This document shows, in pieces, positions 14,934 through 23,944 of a stretch of DNA of 64,000 bases; positions within the stretch are counted from its first letter, which is position 1, and each line of letters starts with the position of its first letter. A program made the translations under genes and the position numbers. The notes beneath the pieces are model-generated. The model was not told the origin of the DNA and searched no databases. It worked only from the letters and a program-made list of their open reading frames with translations. Origin of the DNA: Leucobacter viscericola (GTDB lineage: Bacteria > Actinomycetota > Actinomycetes > Actinomycetales > Microbacteriaceae); the NCBI RefSeq assembly GCF_011299575.1, contig NZ_CP049863.1, positions 744,001 through 808,000 of the forward strand, written 5' to 3'.

Positions 14934-15827
14934 CTAGCCCGCAGCGCGGGGCACGATCCTCATGGAGTCAACGCGGTTCGCGATGACCTCGCTCGCGGCA
15001 AGGCGCTGCTGCAGAGATTCGAGCAATTCAGAGAAAGCGTCGCCCGCTAAGCCTGGAGCAAGCAGAATGTGCACCTCCAGCTCAGGCGCAAGCAGTCGCC
15101 CCTCGGGATCGCCCGGCATGAGCGCGATCGCTTCAATCCGCGGGTCTCCGCCGAGGGCCTCGGTGAATGCGCCTCGCACTTCAGCGTCAGCCCAGGCGGG
15201 CAGCGCAGGATCGCCCAGCGCCACTCCCCGGAGCGCCGTGCGGCGAACCCCACACTCCATGTCGGGCGACCCGGGATCGATCACGACAAGATCCGTTTCT
15301 TCCTGAGCTGCAGCGAGCACAAGCTGCGGGCCAGGAACCGGGATCGGTCTCGCGTCAGCGTTCCACCGCTGCATTGCCTCGACCGAGCTAAAGGCCGGCA
15401 TCACGCTGCGCCCGTCGGGGCCCGCCACGGTAACAATGGAGAGCTCTTGTGTCTTTTCGACGGTGCGCCCCTCCGGGGTCACACCGACATCCCCCGCTTC
15501 CGTCAGCAGCGGGATCAAGAAGCGCGAGGTCGCGATCGCTCGCAACACGTCAATCTGGCGCTCTGCGAGCACCTCGAGAGCGGCACTCTGGCCGCCGGGG
15601 GCCGCGGCCCGGAAATCGGCTGCAGCGACTCGCAGCGCGACAACCGCCACACGCAGCGCCTCCGGAGTGAGCCCGTCGTCGCCAGCAAACGCCGTTTCGT
15701 GGTGGTCAAACGTGCGGCCTGCCCACGGGTAGCCACCTGAGTCAACCTCGCCGCCGGGTACCAGGCTGTCAGGGACCCCAGTCGACCGGGGCACATCACC
15801 CGTCGAGGGCAGCCGCTTGATCGCCAC
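14934..15827 (-). CDS. SseB-family protein
   Basis: This 297-residue protein carries two SseB-like regions (VLAERQIDVLRAIATSRFLIPLL...AFSSVEAMQRWNADARPIP, then a C-terminal domain about residues 190-297). Its biochemical role is not known. The GTG at 15827 (MAIKRLPSTGD) was chosen because it lies four bases past the hisA stop with GCAGG upstream; longer readings would overlap hisA deeply. In many actinobacteria this family sits at the end of the hisA operon, as here. Confidence 0.8.
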   Translation of the reverse strand: MAIKRLPSTGDVPRSTGVPDSLVPGGEVDSGGYPWAGRTFDHHETAFAGDDGLTPEALRVAVVALRVAAADFRAAAPGGQSAALEVLAERQIDVLRAIATSRFLIPLLTEAGDVGVTPEGRTVEKTQELSIVTVAGPDGRSVMPAFSSVEAMQRWNADARPIPVPGPQLVLAAAQEETDLVVIDPGSPDMECGVRRTALRGVALGDPALPAWADAEVRGAFTEALGGDPRIEAIALMPGDPEGRLLAPELEVHILLAPGLAGDAFSELLESLQQRLAASEVIANRVDSMRIVPRAAG

Positions 15828-15831
15828 GGCG

Positions 15832-16578
15832 TTACCTGCCCGCGATGTCGAGCGCCGCGGGCAGCGTGAAGGCCCCGTCGTACAGCGCCTTTCCCACAAT
15901 CGCACCCTCAACACCGAGCGGCACGATCTCACGCAGTGCGACAAGGTCGTCCAGGCTCGATACGCCACCCGAGGCAACAACGGGACGGTCGGTGCGGGCA
16001 CACACCTGCTTCAGCAGCTCAATGTTCGGGCCACGCAGCGTGCCGTCTTTGGTGACGTCGGTGACCACGTAGCGCGGGCAGCCCGCGTCTTCAAGGCGCT
16101 CAAGCACGTCCCAGAGGTTGCCACCCTCTTCCGTCCAGCCGCGCGCGGCCAGCGTCTCGCCGCGCACATCAAGCCCAACCGCGATCTGGTCACCGAAGCG
16201 AGCAATTGCGGCACGAGTCCACTCGGGGTTCTCAAGTGCGGCAGTGCCGAGGTTTACCCGGCGAGCGCCCATCTCGAGTGCTGCCTCAAGGCTGGCATCG
16301 TCTCGGATCCCACCAGAAAACTCAATATTGACGTGGCCAAACTTCTTCACGATCTTGTGCGCGACCGCAACATTGCTGCCCCGCCCAAACGCAGCATCGA
16401 GATCGACCAGGTGGATCCACTCGGCGCCCTGCTCAACCCAGTCCGCGGCGGCATCCACCGGGGTGCCATAGTGAGTCTCAGTGCCGGCCTCGCCCTGCGT
16501 GAGACGAACGGCGGAGCCGTCGACCATGTCAATGGCGGGAAGCAACTGCAGCTTGGGGCCCTCGGTGAGCTCGCTCAT
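15832..16578 (-). CDS. hisA: HisA/PriA phosphoribosyl isomerase
   Basis: This 248-residue TIM-barrel isomerase catalyses the ProFAR-to-PRFAR step of histidine synthesis. Actinobacterial PriA forms also do the TrpF step. Visible motifs are [19 protein letters not shown], the catalytic Asp in [25 protein letters not shown] and [13 protein letters not shown]. The ATG at 16578 has GAAGGAG in front. It lies 62 bases after hisH. Whether a separate trpF exists cannot be judged here. Confidence 0.93.
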   Translation of the reverse strand: MSELTEGPKLQLLPAIDMVDGSAVRLTQGEAGTETHYGTPVDAAADWVEQGAEWIHLVDLDAAFGRGSNVAVAHKIVKKFGHVNIEFSGGIRDDASLEAALEMGARRVNLGTAALENPEWTRAAIARFGDQIAVGLDVRGETLAARGWTEEGGNLWDVLERLEDAGCPRYVVTDVTKDGTLRGPNIELLKQVCARTDRPVVASGGVSSLDDLVALREIVPLGVEGAIVGKALYDGAFTLPAALDIAGR

Positions 16579-16640
16579 GACTGGGTCTCCTTCGAGATAA
16601 CGGGTTGAAGTGTCTTCTGGCAAAACAGGGTTCAGGATCG

Positions 16641-17279
16641 CTACAGTGTCGCGATCCAATTTCGCAGCAGTTGGATTCCGGCTTCCCCAGATTTCTCCGG
16701 GTGAAACTGAGTCGCCGAGAGCGGTCCATTTTCGACAGCGGCAACAAAGGGCTCACCGTGTTCGCTCCAGGTCACTCGCGGACGAGTCGCCTCGTTGCGG
16801 CCCTCAAGCGTCCAGTCGGTCGCACCGTTGCTGTGTACGAAGTAGAACCGTTCATCGGCAATTCCTGCAAACAGGGCCGAATCTTCGGGTGCACGCACGG
16901 TATTCCAGCCCATGTGCGGGAGAACGGGAGATTCGAGTTCGCGCACGGTTCCGGGCCACTGCCCGAGCCCCTCTGTTTCGACGCTGCGCTCGATGCCGCG
17001 CTCAAACAGCACCTGCAGGCCAACGCAAATACCGAGAACGGCACGACCGCCTGCGAGCCGTTTATCGATCAGCTCATCACCGCGAACAGCCTGCAGCTGC
17101 TGCATCACCGCGTCGAACGCACCAACACCCGGCACCAACAGACCATCGGCGCTCGCGACCGTCGCGGGATCCCGAGACAGCTCTACATCGGCCCCGGCAC
17201 GCGCCAACGCCTTGACCGCCGAGTGCAGGTTGCCCGACCCATAGTCGAGCACCACGACCCGCGCACGGGATGCGCTCAC
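16641..17279 (-). CDS. hisH: Imidazole glycerol phosphate synthase, glutamine amidotransferase subunit
   Basis: This 212-residue class I amidotransferase supplies ammonia to HisF. The nucleophile Cys is in LGICVGLQ (C85), and the His/Glu pair is in QFHPEKSG (H193, E195). The PGVGAF oxyanion strand is present. The GTG start overlaps the hisB stop (GTGA). Its partner hisF is not in the window and must lie elsewhere. Confidence 0.95.
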   Translation of the reverse strand: MSASRARVVVLDYGSGNLHSAVKALARAGADVELSRDPATVASADGLLVPGVGAFDAVMQQLQAVRGDELIDKRLAGGRAVLGICVGLQVLFERGIERSVETEGLGQWPGTVRELESPVLPHMGWNTVRAPEDSALFAGIADERFYFVHSNGATDWTLEGRNEATRPRVTWSEHGEPFVAAVENGPLSATQFHPEKSGEAGIQLLRNWIATL

Positions 17280-17884
17280 AGGGCGCCCTTGGTCGAGGGC
17301 ACACCGGTGACGAGCGGATCGAGCGCCTTGGCCTGACGGAAGGCGCGAGCAAACGCTTTGAACTCCGCCTCGGCGATGTGGTGCGGATCCCGACCCTCAA
17401 CGAGGCGAAGGTGCACGGTGAGCCGAGCGTTCAGCGTGAGTGCTTCGAAAAAGTGACGCACCATCGAGCCGGTGAAGTGGCCACCAATCAGGTGGTATTC
17501 AAAGCCCTCGGGCTCGCCGGAGTGCACCAGATAGGGTCGCCCCGAGATATCAACAACGGCCTGGGCAAGCGCCTCATCCAACGGAACGAATGCGTCGCCG
17601 TAACGCGAGATACCGCGCTTGTCTCCCAAAGCTTCAAGGAGAGCCTGTCCGAGCAGGATCCCCGTGTCTTCCACCGTGTGGTGCACATCAATGTGCGTGT
17701 CACCCTGGGCACGCACCGTCAGGTCCGTCAGTGAGTGGCGAGCAAACGCGGTCAGCATGTGATCGAAGAAGTGCACGCCAGTCTGAATATCAGACTCCCC
17801 CGTGCCATCAAGATCGAGAGTCAGACTGATCTGCGATTCGCTCGTTGAACGCTCAAGCGAGACAGTACGTGTGGCTGCGGTCAT
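17276..17884 (-). CDS. hisB: Imidazoleglycerol-phosphate dehydratase
   Basis: This 202-residue monofunctional IGPD performs the sixth step of histidine synthesis. The metal-binding repeats are visible as FFDHML and [11 protein letters not shown] in the first half and [16 protein letters not shown] and [16 protein letters not shown] in the second. The ATG at 17884 lies seven bases after a -10-like TAGAAT. An ATG at 17893 would fall inside that hexamer and is rejected. It has no phosphatase domain. Confidence 0.95.
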   Translation of the reverse strand: MTAATRTVSLERSTSESQISLTLDLDGTGESDIQTGVHFFDHMLTAFARHSLTDLTVRAQGDTHIDVHHTVEDTGILLGQALLEALGDKRGISRYGDAFVPLDEALAQAVVDISGRPYLVHSGEPEGFEYHLIGGHFTGSMVRHFFEALTLNARLTVHLRLVEGRDPHHIAEAEFKAFARAFRQAKALDPLVTGVPSTKGAL

Positions 17885-17891
17885 GCGCACC

Positions 17892-17897
17892 ATTCTA
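17892..17897 (-). promoter_or_regulatory. -10-like hexamer of hisB, sharing the TAG stop of the upstream gene
   Basis: TAGAAT begins with the TAG stop codon (17897-17895) of the CcdA-like gene and lies seven bases before the hisB ATG. It suggests an internal leaderless promoter. Confidence 0.45.
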
Positions 17898-18758
17898 TCC
17901 GGCTCTGTGGCTCGTATTTTCCGATGTGTGCGGGGCCGCGGCTGCGCGAACTCTGCGTGCCCGACGCTGAGTGATGGCGACCGCCACCCACACGGCGGCA
18001 AGCGCGAGGAAAATAAGGACCGGGATCCAGTCCGGCACGCCAGCCGTTCCACGCATCACCGCGGCTTCGAGTCTTGCCTGGTCCGTCGCTCCAAGCACCC
18101 CGGAGACCGAGGAGGTTCCTTGTGTGAGCAGCAGAATCGCCCCAACCGCGATGGTGAGAGCGCCGCCGATAACGTTCGTCCAGGCGTTGCGCCAGCGTCC
18201 AATGCGCAGCTCCCTGGGTCGCAAGAGTCGCTTCACCCCCGGCACACGATTCCAAACGAGCGCGAGCAGCAGCAACGGCAGTGTCATGCCCGCCGCAAAC
18301 ACCAGCAGAACGAGTCCACCGAAGAGCGCGTTGCCGCCAAACGCCGCGAACGTCAGTGCAGCACCCAGCATGGGACCAGCACACACACCCGCGAGCCCGT
18401 AGACCGTTCCGAGGGCAAACACCGAAGCAATTGAGGCGCTCTCGGCGCCTCGCTGCTGGACGAGGCCCGGAACACGTATCCCGAGCAACAACACCAGCCC
18501 AAACAGCATCACCAGAACCGAAGCCACCGTCACCAACGTAAAGCGGTGTTGATTCACCCATGCGCCGAGCGAACCCGCGAGCAGACCCAGCGGAACAAGA
18601 GCAGTCGCGAGCCCCAGAAAAAAGACTCCCGTGCGCGCGAGCAGCACCCCAGGGCTGGTGAAAGCGTAGGCGAAGAAGGCGGGCAGCAGCATGACAGAGC
18701 AGGGACTGAGCAGCGTTAATACACCGCCCAGAAATGCGCCAAGCAGACTCAGGCTCAC
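17895..18758 (-). CDS. CcdA/DsbD-like thiol-disulfide transmembrane protein
   Basis: This 287-residue membrane protein has 7-8 hydrophobic segments. The paired family cysteines are in [11 protein letters not shown] (helix 1) and [10 protein letters not shown] (helix 4), as expected for CcdA-type electron carriers that pass cytosolic reducing power to extracytoplasmic thioredoxin-like proteins. The tail is basic. Its GTG start overlaps the stop of the DsbA-like gene, which makes that protein its likely redox partner. Confidence 0.85.
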   Translation of the reverse strand: MSLSLLGAFLGGVLTLLSPCSVMLLPAFFAYAFTSPGVLLARTGVFFLGLATALVPLGLLAGSLGAWVNQHRFTLVTVASVLVMLFGLVLLLGIRVPGLVQQRGAESASIASVFALGTVYGLAGVCAGPMLGAALTFAAFGGNALFGGLVLLVFAAGMTLPLLLLALVWNRVPGVKRLLRPRELRIGRWRNAWTNVIGGALTIAVGAILLLTQGTSSVSGVLGATDQARLEAAVMRGTAGVPDWIPVLIFLALAAVWVAVAITQRRARRVRAAAAPHTSENTSHRAG

Positions 18759-19531
18759 TGTGCCTCGGCAGACGCCTGCTTCAAAAACTTACGAAACTCG
18801 TCGATCGGCTGAGCGCCCGCGATTGCTTGCCCATTAGAGGCGAACATGGGAACACTCGAAACGCCGTACTGCTGAGCCTTCGCTGTGCTCTCATTGACCG
18901 CCTGTTTCAGATCTTCGCGGTCCATGTCCTTGGTGAACTTCGCGATGTCGGGCACACCAGCGGTCTTGGCGAATTCGATGAGCTGCGCCGGCGGCAAGTC
19001 AGGGTGACCTGATTCTGGGGCCGCGTCGTACACGGCCTTGACGAACTGGAAGTAACGTCCCTGCTCCCCTGCAGCACGGGCCGCCGCTGCCGCACGCACC
19101 GATTCATCTCCGAAGAACGCGACGTCATGCATTTCAATGCGAACCTTGCCGGTGTCAACGAACTCGGTGACGATCTGGTCGAAGGTATCTCGTGAGTAGA
19201 CAGCGCAGAAGGGGCAGCGGAAGTCGACCCACTCGCTCATCACAACGGGGGCGTCGATATCACCAATCGCCATCGGGTCACCCTCTATGCGCCGCTCAAT
19301 GCCAACGGTTGCCGCGGAACCTGTGTCATTCTCGACGCTTGCGCTATCGTCGCCGCTTTCGGCGGTATTCGAAGCGCTCTCCGCGGTATCACTGCCTCCC
19401 TGCCCCAGTTGCACAAGCCCGAACACGAGCGCGGCCACGGCAACGACACCCAAGACGATGTTCAGGATGCGGGAACGCCGCAGCGACCGCTCAAGTTCGT
19501 GACGGGGCAAAGCTTCTGGGGGTAAAGACAT
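18755..19531 (-). CDS. Membrane-anchored DsbA-like thioredoxin-fold protein
   Basis: This 258-residue protein has an N-terminal transmembrane anchor (about residues 23-44), an acidic Ser/Asp linker and a DsbA/DsbG-like domain. The active-site motif is CPFC (C106, C109), and the cis-Pro is in GVSSVPMF. It probably makes or isomerises disulfides outside the membrane. The ATG at 19531 is preceded seven bases upstream by TACCCT; no Shine-Dalgarno is present. It is overlapped with the CcdA-like gene. Confidence 0.88.
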   Translation of the reverse strand: MSLPPEALPRHELERSLRRSRILNIVLGVVAVAALVFGLVQLGQGGSDTAESASNTAESGDDSASVENDTGSAATVGIERRIEGDPMAIGDIDAPVVMSEWVDFRCPFCAVYSRDTFDQIVTEFVDTGKVRIEMHDVAFFGDESVRAAAAARAAGEQGRYFQFVKAVYDAAPESGHPDLPPAQLIEFAKTAGVPDIAKFTKDMDREDLKQAVNESTAKAQQYGVSSVPMFASNGQAIAGAQPIDEFRKFLKQASAEAQ

Positions 19532-19538
19532 ACCCACA

Positions 19539-19544
19539 AGGGTA
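19539..19544 (-). promoter_or_regulatory. -10-like hexamer seven bases before the DsbA-like gene
   Basis: TACCCT on the minus strand precedes the ATG at 19531 by seven bases. The gap to hisC is short (68 bases), so this would be an internal promoter. Confidence 0.35.
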
Positions 19545-19599
19545 ACTGCTCAGTTGCAAGATCGCACATTATGGGCGACACGTGAAGCCCAAAGGGTGG

Positions 19600-20685
19600 T
19601 TATCTCGCGCCGCCGGGGCCAAGATCAGCAAGGGCATCAATCAGCACGGTGGTCTCAGCCTCGGTGCCAGCGGTCATGCGCAGGTGCCCATCGATGTGCA
19701 GATTTCGGATCAAGATACCCCGGGCTCGCAGCGCCTCAAACGTCGCGTCCGGGTTCTCGAATCCACCCACGAGCAAGAAGTTCGCGCCAGAGGGGTGCAC
19801 CTTGTAACCCATTTCAACAAGGGCAGCCTCAAGACGATCACGTTGCGCACGGATGTCATCCACTGTCGCGAGCATCGTCACAGAGTGGCGAATCGCTGCG
19901 GTTGCGGCCGCCTGCGTAAGAGCAGAGAGGTGATACGGCAAGCGCACAAGACGGAGCGCATCAACAACGGCCGGATCAGCGGCCAAATACCCCAAACGCA
20001 CACCAGCAAACGCAAACGCTTTACTCATGGTGCGAGAGATGAGCAGCCTGGGTCGACCCTGCAGCAGGGAAACAGCGCTCTCCCGCTCAGCATCGAATTC
20101 TTGATAGGCCTCATCCACAATGAGGATGCCGTCAAAAGCGTCATAAGCGGCGAGGATCACCTCACGCTCAAGAGGGGTTCCCGTCGGGTTATTCGGCCCG
20201 CACAAAATCGCAATGTCTGGGCGGTGCTCTTCAAGCGCGGCAACGACCCCTTCCGGAGTGAGCGCATAGTCAGCCGGACGCGCAACGGGAATCCAGGCCG
20301 TGTCCGTGCCGGATGCAAGCAGCGGATACATTGAGTAGGTCGGCGTGAAGCTCAGCAGCGAACGACCAGGGCCACCAAATGCCTGCAAGATTTGCTGCAG
20401 CACCTCGTTAGAACCGTTTGCAGCCCAGAGATTGTCGCTCGTCAACCCCGCCCCGAGATAACCCGCCAGCGACTCGCGCAGCTCCAGAAATTCACGATCC
20501 GGGTATCGATTGACACCTCGAACAGCCGCTTCGAGCGACTGCACAATGTCTGCGACCACGTCGTCTGGGATCGGATGCGTGTTCTCGTTCACATTCAAGC
20601 TCACAGGAACTGGATCTTGCGGGGCCCCGTAGGGCTCCAAGCCAACAAGATTGCTGCGAAGGGGAAGATCACTCAACTTGGTCAC
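19600..20685 (-). CDS. hisC: Histidinol-phosphate aminotransferase
   Basis: This 361-residue PLP enzyme (fold type I) converts imidazole acetol phosphate to histidinol phosphate. Key motifs are LNVNENTHP at the N-terminus, GSNEVLQQI, NNPTGT, the DEAYQEF Asp/Tyr pair and the PLP lysine in SRTMSKAFAFAGVRLGY. The GTG at 20685 has TAGACT six bases upstream and no Shine-Dalgarno. hisD is not upstream, unlike in many relatives, and two redox genes separate hisC from hisB. Confidence 0.94.
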   Translation of the reverse strand: MTKLSDLPLRSNLVGLEPYGAPQDPVPVSLNVNENTHPIPDDVVADIVQSLEAAVRGVNRYPDREFLELRESLAGYLGAGLTSDNLWAANGSNEVLQQILQAFGGPGRSLLSFTPTYSMYPLLASGTDTAWIPVARPADYALTPEGVVAALEEHRPDIAILCGPNNPTGTPLEREVILAAYDAFDGILIVDEAYQEFDAERESAVSLLQGRPRLLISRTMSKAFAFAGVRLGYLAADPAVVDALRLVRLPYHLSALTQAAATAAIRHSVTMLATVDDIRAQRDRLEAALVEMGYKVHPSGANFLLVGGFENPDATFEALRARGILIRNLHIDGHLRMTAGTEAETTVLIDALADLGPGGAR

Positions 20686-20691
20686 CCGACC

Positions 20692-20697
20692 AGTCTA
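20692..20697 (-). promoter_or_regulatory. -10-like hexamer six bases before hisC
   Basis: TAGACT on the minus strand is followed by GGTCGG and the GTG start at 20685. The arrangement fits a leaderless transcript. Confidence 0.45.
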
Positions 20698-20715
20698 CGG
20701 GCTGAGAACGAGCAG

Positions 20716-21162
20716 CTAGGCTGCGGAATCAGCCTCAAGTTCGTCCGCGGAGATCACATTCTTATTGTCGGAGTAACGCAGGGGCACCGCCAAAGCCTGC
20801 CCGGCCTCTACATCAGACCCGTGGAGCTGGTTCAACTGGACGATCTCCGCGATGAGGTCTCGCGGATCAACCTTCGGATCAAGCTCAGAAGCGAGGCTCC
20901 AGAGCGACTCACCCGGTTGAGCTACAACGTAATGAAACTGCTGCTTGCTCGAAGCAGAGTCAGAAGCAAAAGCCTGCGGAGAAAGGAGGGTGGCCGCGAA
21001 CACCAGAAGCCCCGCCAGAACCAGCGCAATGAGCCCGCCCACAACCACGCGCCCCCGGCGAGTCAATCGTAGACGCGCGGTGTCGCGTGCTTCCACAGCG
21101 TATGCATCATTCGCGTCGTTCATGCGAGTGCCAGTGTGTCCGGCAACCGTTCGTGCGCTCAT
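20716..21162 (-). CDS. LysM membrane protein divergent from lexA (probable SOS cell-division inhibitor)
   Basis: This 148-residue protein has a short cytosolic part, one transmembrane helix (RVVVGGLIALVLAGLLVF) and an extracytoplasmic LysM domain (HYVVAQPGESLWSLASEL ... GQALAVP). The same arrangement, a short LysM protein transcribed divergently from lexA, is known for YneA (Bacillus), Rv2719c/ChiZ (Mycobacterium) and DivS (Corynebacterium), which halt division during DNA damage. I infer the same role. The ATG at 21162 has AAAGGA seven bases upstream. Several SOS-box-like sites lie in its promoter. Confidence 0.75.
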   Translation of the reverse strand: MSARTVAGHTGTRMNDANDAYAVEARDTARLRLTRRGRVVVGGLIALVLAGLLVFAATLLSPQAFASDSASSKQQFHYVVAQPGESLWSLASELDPKVDPRDLIAEIVQLNQLHGSDVEAGQALAVPLRYSDNKNVISADELEADSAA

Positions 21163-21203
21163 GGTATTTTCCTTTCGCTTATGTTCGAAAGGGAACCCTC
21201 GGA

Positions 21204-21219
21204 TCGAACATCTGTTTCG
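21204..21219. promoter_or_regulatory. SOS-box-like site 1
   Basis: TCGAACATCTGTTTCG resembles the actinobacterial LexA site TCGAAC-N4-GTTCGA (9 of 12 fixed positions). It is about 45 bases from the LysM gene start. Confidence 0.55.
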
Positions 21220-21232
21220 AAGATATCTTCGA
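21217..21232. promoter_or_regulatory. Perfect palindrome, SOS-box-like site 2
   Basis: TCGAAGATATCTTCGA is a 16-bp perfect palindrome directly beside site 1. It differs from the LexA consensus by a C/G swap at the inner position of each arm. Confidence 0.45.
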
Positions 21233-21256
21233 TGTTTCGAAATCGCAAGCTTTTTG

Positions 21257-21272
21257 TCGAACATATCTTTCG
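21257..21272. promoter_or_regulatory. SOS-box-like site 3
   Basis: TCGAACATATCTTTCG has a full left half-site (TCGAAC) and a weaker right half. Confidence 0.45.
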
Positions 21273-21289
21273 GTGGATTCTCGCGACAC

Positions 21290-21305
21290 TCGAACATATG
21301 TTTGC
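21290..21305. promoter_or_regulatory. SOS-box-like site 4
   Basis: TCGAACATATGTTTGC matches the LexA consensus at 9 of 12 fixed positions. It is the site nearest lexA (start 21461) and is a candidate for its self-repression. Confidence 0.5.
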
Positions 21306-21460
21306 CAGGCTCCAATCAGAGCCGCTAGGGTTTCGAACAACGGCTTCACTCAACACCCGACCACTGACATTCACGGATTCGCCGCAACTTTCGAATCCAC
21401 GACAGGCCAGTTCGCGTGTTAACCGAGGCCAGGTTCTGTAGACAAAGGAAAGGACGAGCG

Positions 21461-22126
21461 ATGAGCACCGCAGCCACGCCCCGCCCAGCAAAATCCCTCA
21501 CGGAGAAGCAGCAGGCGATTCTCGAGTTCATTGCTCGCTCCGTCGAGAGTCGCGGCTACCCGCCCAGCATGCGCGAGATTGGCGATGCCGTTGGCCTCTC
21601 GTCACTATCAAGCGTGACGCATCAGCTGAGCCGTCTCGAACTTGCGGGCTTCATTCGACGAGACCCCAATCGCCCTAGGGCCCTCGAGATCCTCATTGAG
21701 CTCGCTGACACCAGCAGCGCCATCGCTGACGCCCCGCAGATGCAACCCGAAGACACGGCCTATGTGCCGCTCGTTGGCCAGATCGCCGCCGGAGTGCCAA
21801 TCACCGCAGACCAGCAGGTGGAAGAACTCGTACCCCTACCGAGGCAGCTAGTTGGAGACGGGCAGCTTTTTATGCTCCGGGTTGTGGGCGACTCGATGAT
21901 TGATGCCGCAATCTGCGACGGTGACTTCGTCGTCATTCGCCAGCAACGCGAAGCCGAGAACGGCGACATTGTCGCCGCCATGCTCGACGGCGAAGCAACA
22001 GTAAAAGTATTCCGTCGCCGCGACGGCCACACCTGGCTACTCCCCCGCAATAGCGCCTTCGAGCCAATCCTTGGTGATCACGCGGAGATACTCGGCAAGG
22101 TCGTTGCGGTGTTCCGTTCCGTCTAA
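21461..22126 (+). CDS. lexA: LexA repressor / self-cleaving peptidase
   Basis: This 221-residue SOS repressor has an N-terminal winged helix ([26 protein letters not shown]) that reads the SOS box. The C-terminal S24 domain carries the Ala-Gly cleavage bond in GQIAAGVP (A110-G111) and the Ser/Lys dyad in VGDSM (S145) and ATVKVF (K182). The ATG at 21461 has AAAGGACG upstream. RecA-stimulated self-cleavage would release recA and the divergent LysM gene, both of which carry LexA-like sites. Confidence 0.97.
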   Translation: MSTAATPRPAKSLTEKQQAILEFIARSVESRGYPPSMREIGDAVGLSSLSSVTHQLSRLELAGFIRRDPNRPRALEILIELADTSSAIADAPQMQPEDTAYVPLVGQIAAGVPITADQQVEELVPLPRQLVGDGQLFMLRVVGDSMIDAAICDGDFVVIRQQREAENGDIVAAMLDGEATVKVFRRRDGHTWLLPRNSAFEPILGDHAEILGKVVAVFRSV

Positions 22127-22142
22127 GAACCTCTGCCACAAT

Positions 22143-22178
22143 GCAGCTTTCCAGGCACCCTGGAGAGCTGCTTTTTTT
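22143..22178 (+). terminator. Intrinsic terminator of lexA
   Basis: A 13-bp stem (GCAGCTTTCCAGG with CCTGGAGAGCTGC, one G-U pair) encloses a 3-base loop and is followed by seven T. It is the clearest rho-independent terminator in the window. Confidence 0.9.
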
Positions 22179-22209
22179 CTTCGATTTTTATTATTGGACT
22201 GAGTCCATT

Positions 22210-22215
22210 TAAACT
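22210..22215 (+). promoter_or_regulatory. -10-like hexamer six bases before lipB
   Basis: TAAACT is followed by CTCACT and the GTG at 22222. No Shine-Dalgarno is present. The preceding stretch (TATTGGACTGAGTCCATT) is AT-rich. Confidence 0.5.
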
Positions 22216-22221
22216 CTCACT

Positions 22222-22920
22222 GTGACCAGTGAAGTGACGACCACATCTCCCCTTAGCGCACCACACATCACCCGAGCCAACATCGATCTCGTGTGCGCTG
22301 GTTTTTCTCCGGGCCTCGTCCCATACGAGCGAGGGCTCGAACTCCAAGAGGCCGCGGTCGAAAGGCTTTCAAGCTCGACACCAGACGGCACGCTCATCGT
22401 GCTTGAACATGAGGCTGTCTACACGGCGGGCCGCCGATCCCGACCCGAAGAATTCCCCACCGACGGCACCCCCGTAGTGCCCGTGGATCGCGGCGGGAAA
22501 GTAACCTGGCACGGCCCGGGGCAGCTTGTGGCATATCCCGTTGTGCGGTTGAGGAATCGGTTTGCGCTCGTGGATTTTGTACGCGTTCTTGAACAGGTCA
22601 TCGTCGACGTCGCTGGTGACTTTGGTGTCGAGGGTGTCTTGATCGACGGCCGCACGGGGGTGTGGGCTAGGCCCGAGGGTCTCCCCGCTGAGAAGTTTGC
22701 GCAGATTGGCATTCGAGTGAGCGAGGGAATCGTCACTCACGGCCTGGCCATAAACTGCAGCAACTCCCTCGCACCGTTCAAGTCGTTTGTGCCCTGCGGC
22801 ATCACAGACGCCGGCGTCACGACTCTGAGTCGTTTGGCAGGGCGCACAATCGCGCCAAGCGAGGTCGCGCCGAGGCTTACTGCACGCCTCACAGCCGCAC
22901 TTACGGAGGTCACACAGTGA
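22222..22920 (+). CDS. lipB: Octanoyl-[acyl-carrier-protein]:protein N-octanoyltransferase
   Basis: LipB, 232 residues, moves octanoate from ACP to lipoyl domains. The substrate loop [18 protein letters not shown], the catalytic Lys in [11 protein letters not shown] and the catalytic Cys in [14 protein letters not shown] are present. The GTG at 22222 lies six bases after a -10-like TAAACT, and its stop overlaps the lipA start (GTGA). An N-terminal extension of about 15 residues precedes the usual domain start. Confidence 0.95.
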   Translation: MTSEVTTTSPLSAPHITRANIDLVCAGFSPGLVPYERGLELQEAAVERLSSSTPDGTLIVLEHEAVYTAGRRSRPEEFPTDGTPVVPVDRGGKVTWHGPGQLVAYPVVRLRNRFALVDFVRVLEQVIVDVAGDFGVEGVLIDGRTGVWARPEGLPAEKFAQIGIRVSEGIVTHGLAINCSNSLAPFKSFVPCGITDAGVTTLSRLAGRTIAPSEVAPRLTARLTAALTEVTQ

Positions 22921-23924
22921 GCGCAAGAAATCTCGGGTCACCCTTCGCAGAGGGCCGTAAGCTCCTGCGCGTCGAGGTGCGCAATGCTGAAACTCCAATC
23001 GAGCGGAAACCGGAGTGGATCAAGACCCGCGCCCGCCTGGGCCCCGAATACCAAAGCCTGCAGGCACTTGTGAAGCGAGAGGCCCTCAACACGGTGTGCC
23101 AGGAGGCAGGTTGCCCCAATATCTACGAGTGCTGGGAAGACCGCGAGGCGACCTTTTTGATCGGAGGTTCTATCTGCACAAGGCGGTGCGATTTCTGCCT
23201 CATCACTTCGGGGAAGCCACTCGCTCTCGACACGGACGAGCCGCGTCGCGTCGCCGAGTCCGTGCGCGCTATGGGCCTTCGCTACGCCACGATCACCGGA
23301 GTCACTCGAGATGATCTACCTGACACGGGTGCCTGGCTGTACGCCGAAACGATCCGTCAGATCCACAAGCTCAACCCGGGTTCGGGTGTTGAGGTTCTCG
23401 CCGATGACCTTGGCGGACGCCCGGAGGATCTCGCCCAGGTATTTGAAACAGCACCGCAGGTATTCGCGCACAACCTCGAAACTGTCCCGCGTATCTTTAA
23501 GCGCATCCGCCCGGGCTTCCGCTACGACCGGTCTCTCAACGTCATTCGCCAAGCACAAGACGCGGGCATGGTCACCAAGTCAAACCTGATTCTCGGCATG
23601 GGCGAGGATCGCCGCGAGATCACCGACACCATGCAAGAACTGCTTGATTCCGGTTGTGACATTCTGACGCTGACGCAGTACCTGCGTCCGTCAAAGCTGC
23701 ACCACCCCATAGACCGGTGGGTGCGTCCACAGGAGTTCACCGAGCTGCGGCTGGAAGCCGAAGAGATGGGGTTTACTGCGGTGCTCGCGGGCCCCCTCGT
23801 GCGTTCCTCCTACCGAGCGGGCCGGCTATGGGCGCAGGCGATGACGGCGAAACAGCGTGAGATCCCCGAGTCGCTTCAGCATCTCGCAGAGTCGCCTGCC
23901 GGGTTTGCCGCACAAGCAATGTGA
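22917..23924 (+). CDS. lipA: Lipoyl synthase (radical SAM)
   Basis: LipA, 335 residues, inserts two sulfurs into the octanoyl chain. The auxiliary cluster cysteines are in [17 protein letters not shown] (CX4CX5C), and the radical-SAM cluster is in CTRRCDFC (CX3CX2C). A downstream RSSYRAG supplies the usual Ser ligand. Translation is coupled to lipB. The two genes complete endogenous lipoate synthesis. Confidence 0.97.
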   Translation: MSARNLGSPFAEGRKLLRVEVRNAETPIERKPEWIKTRARLGPEYQSLQALVKREALNTVCQEAGCPNIYECWEDREATFLIGGSICTRRCDFCLITSGKPLALDTDEPRRVAESVRAMGLRYATITGVTRDDLPDTGAWLYAETIRQIHKLNPGSGVEVLADDLGGRPEDLAQVFETAPQVFAHNLETVPRIFKRIRPGFRYDRSLNVIRQAQDAGMVTKSNLILGMGEDRREITDTMQELLDSGCDILTLTQYLRPSKLHHPIDRWVRPQEFTELRLEAEEMGFTAVLAGPLVRSSYRAGRLWAQAMTAKQREIPESLQHLAESPAGFAAQAM

Positions 23925-23944
23925 CCGGATTGCGCAGCAGCCGA

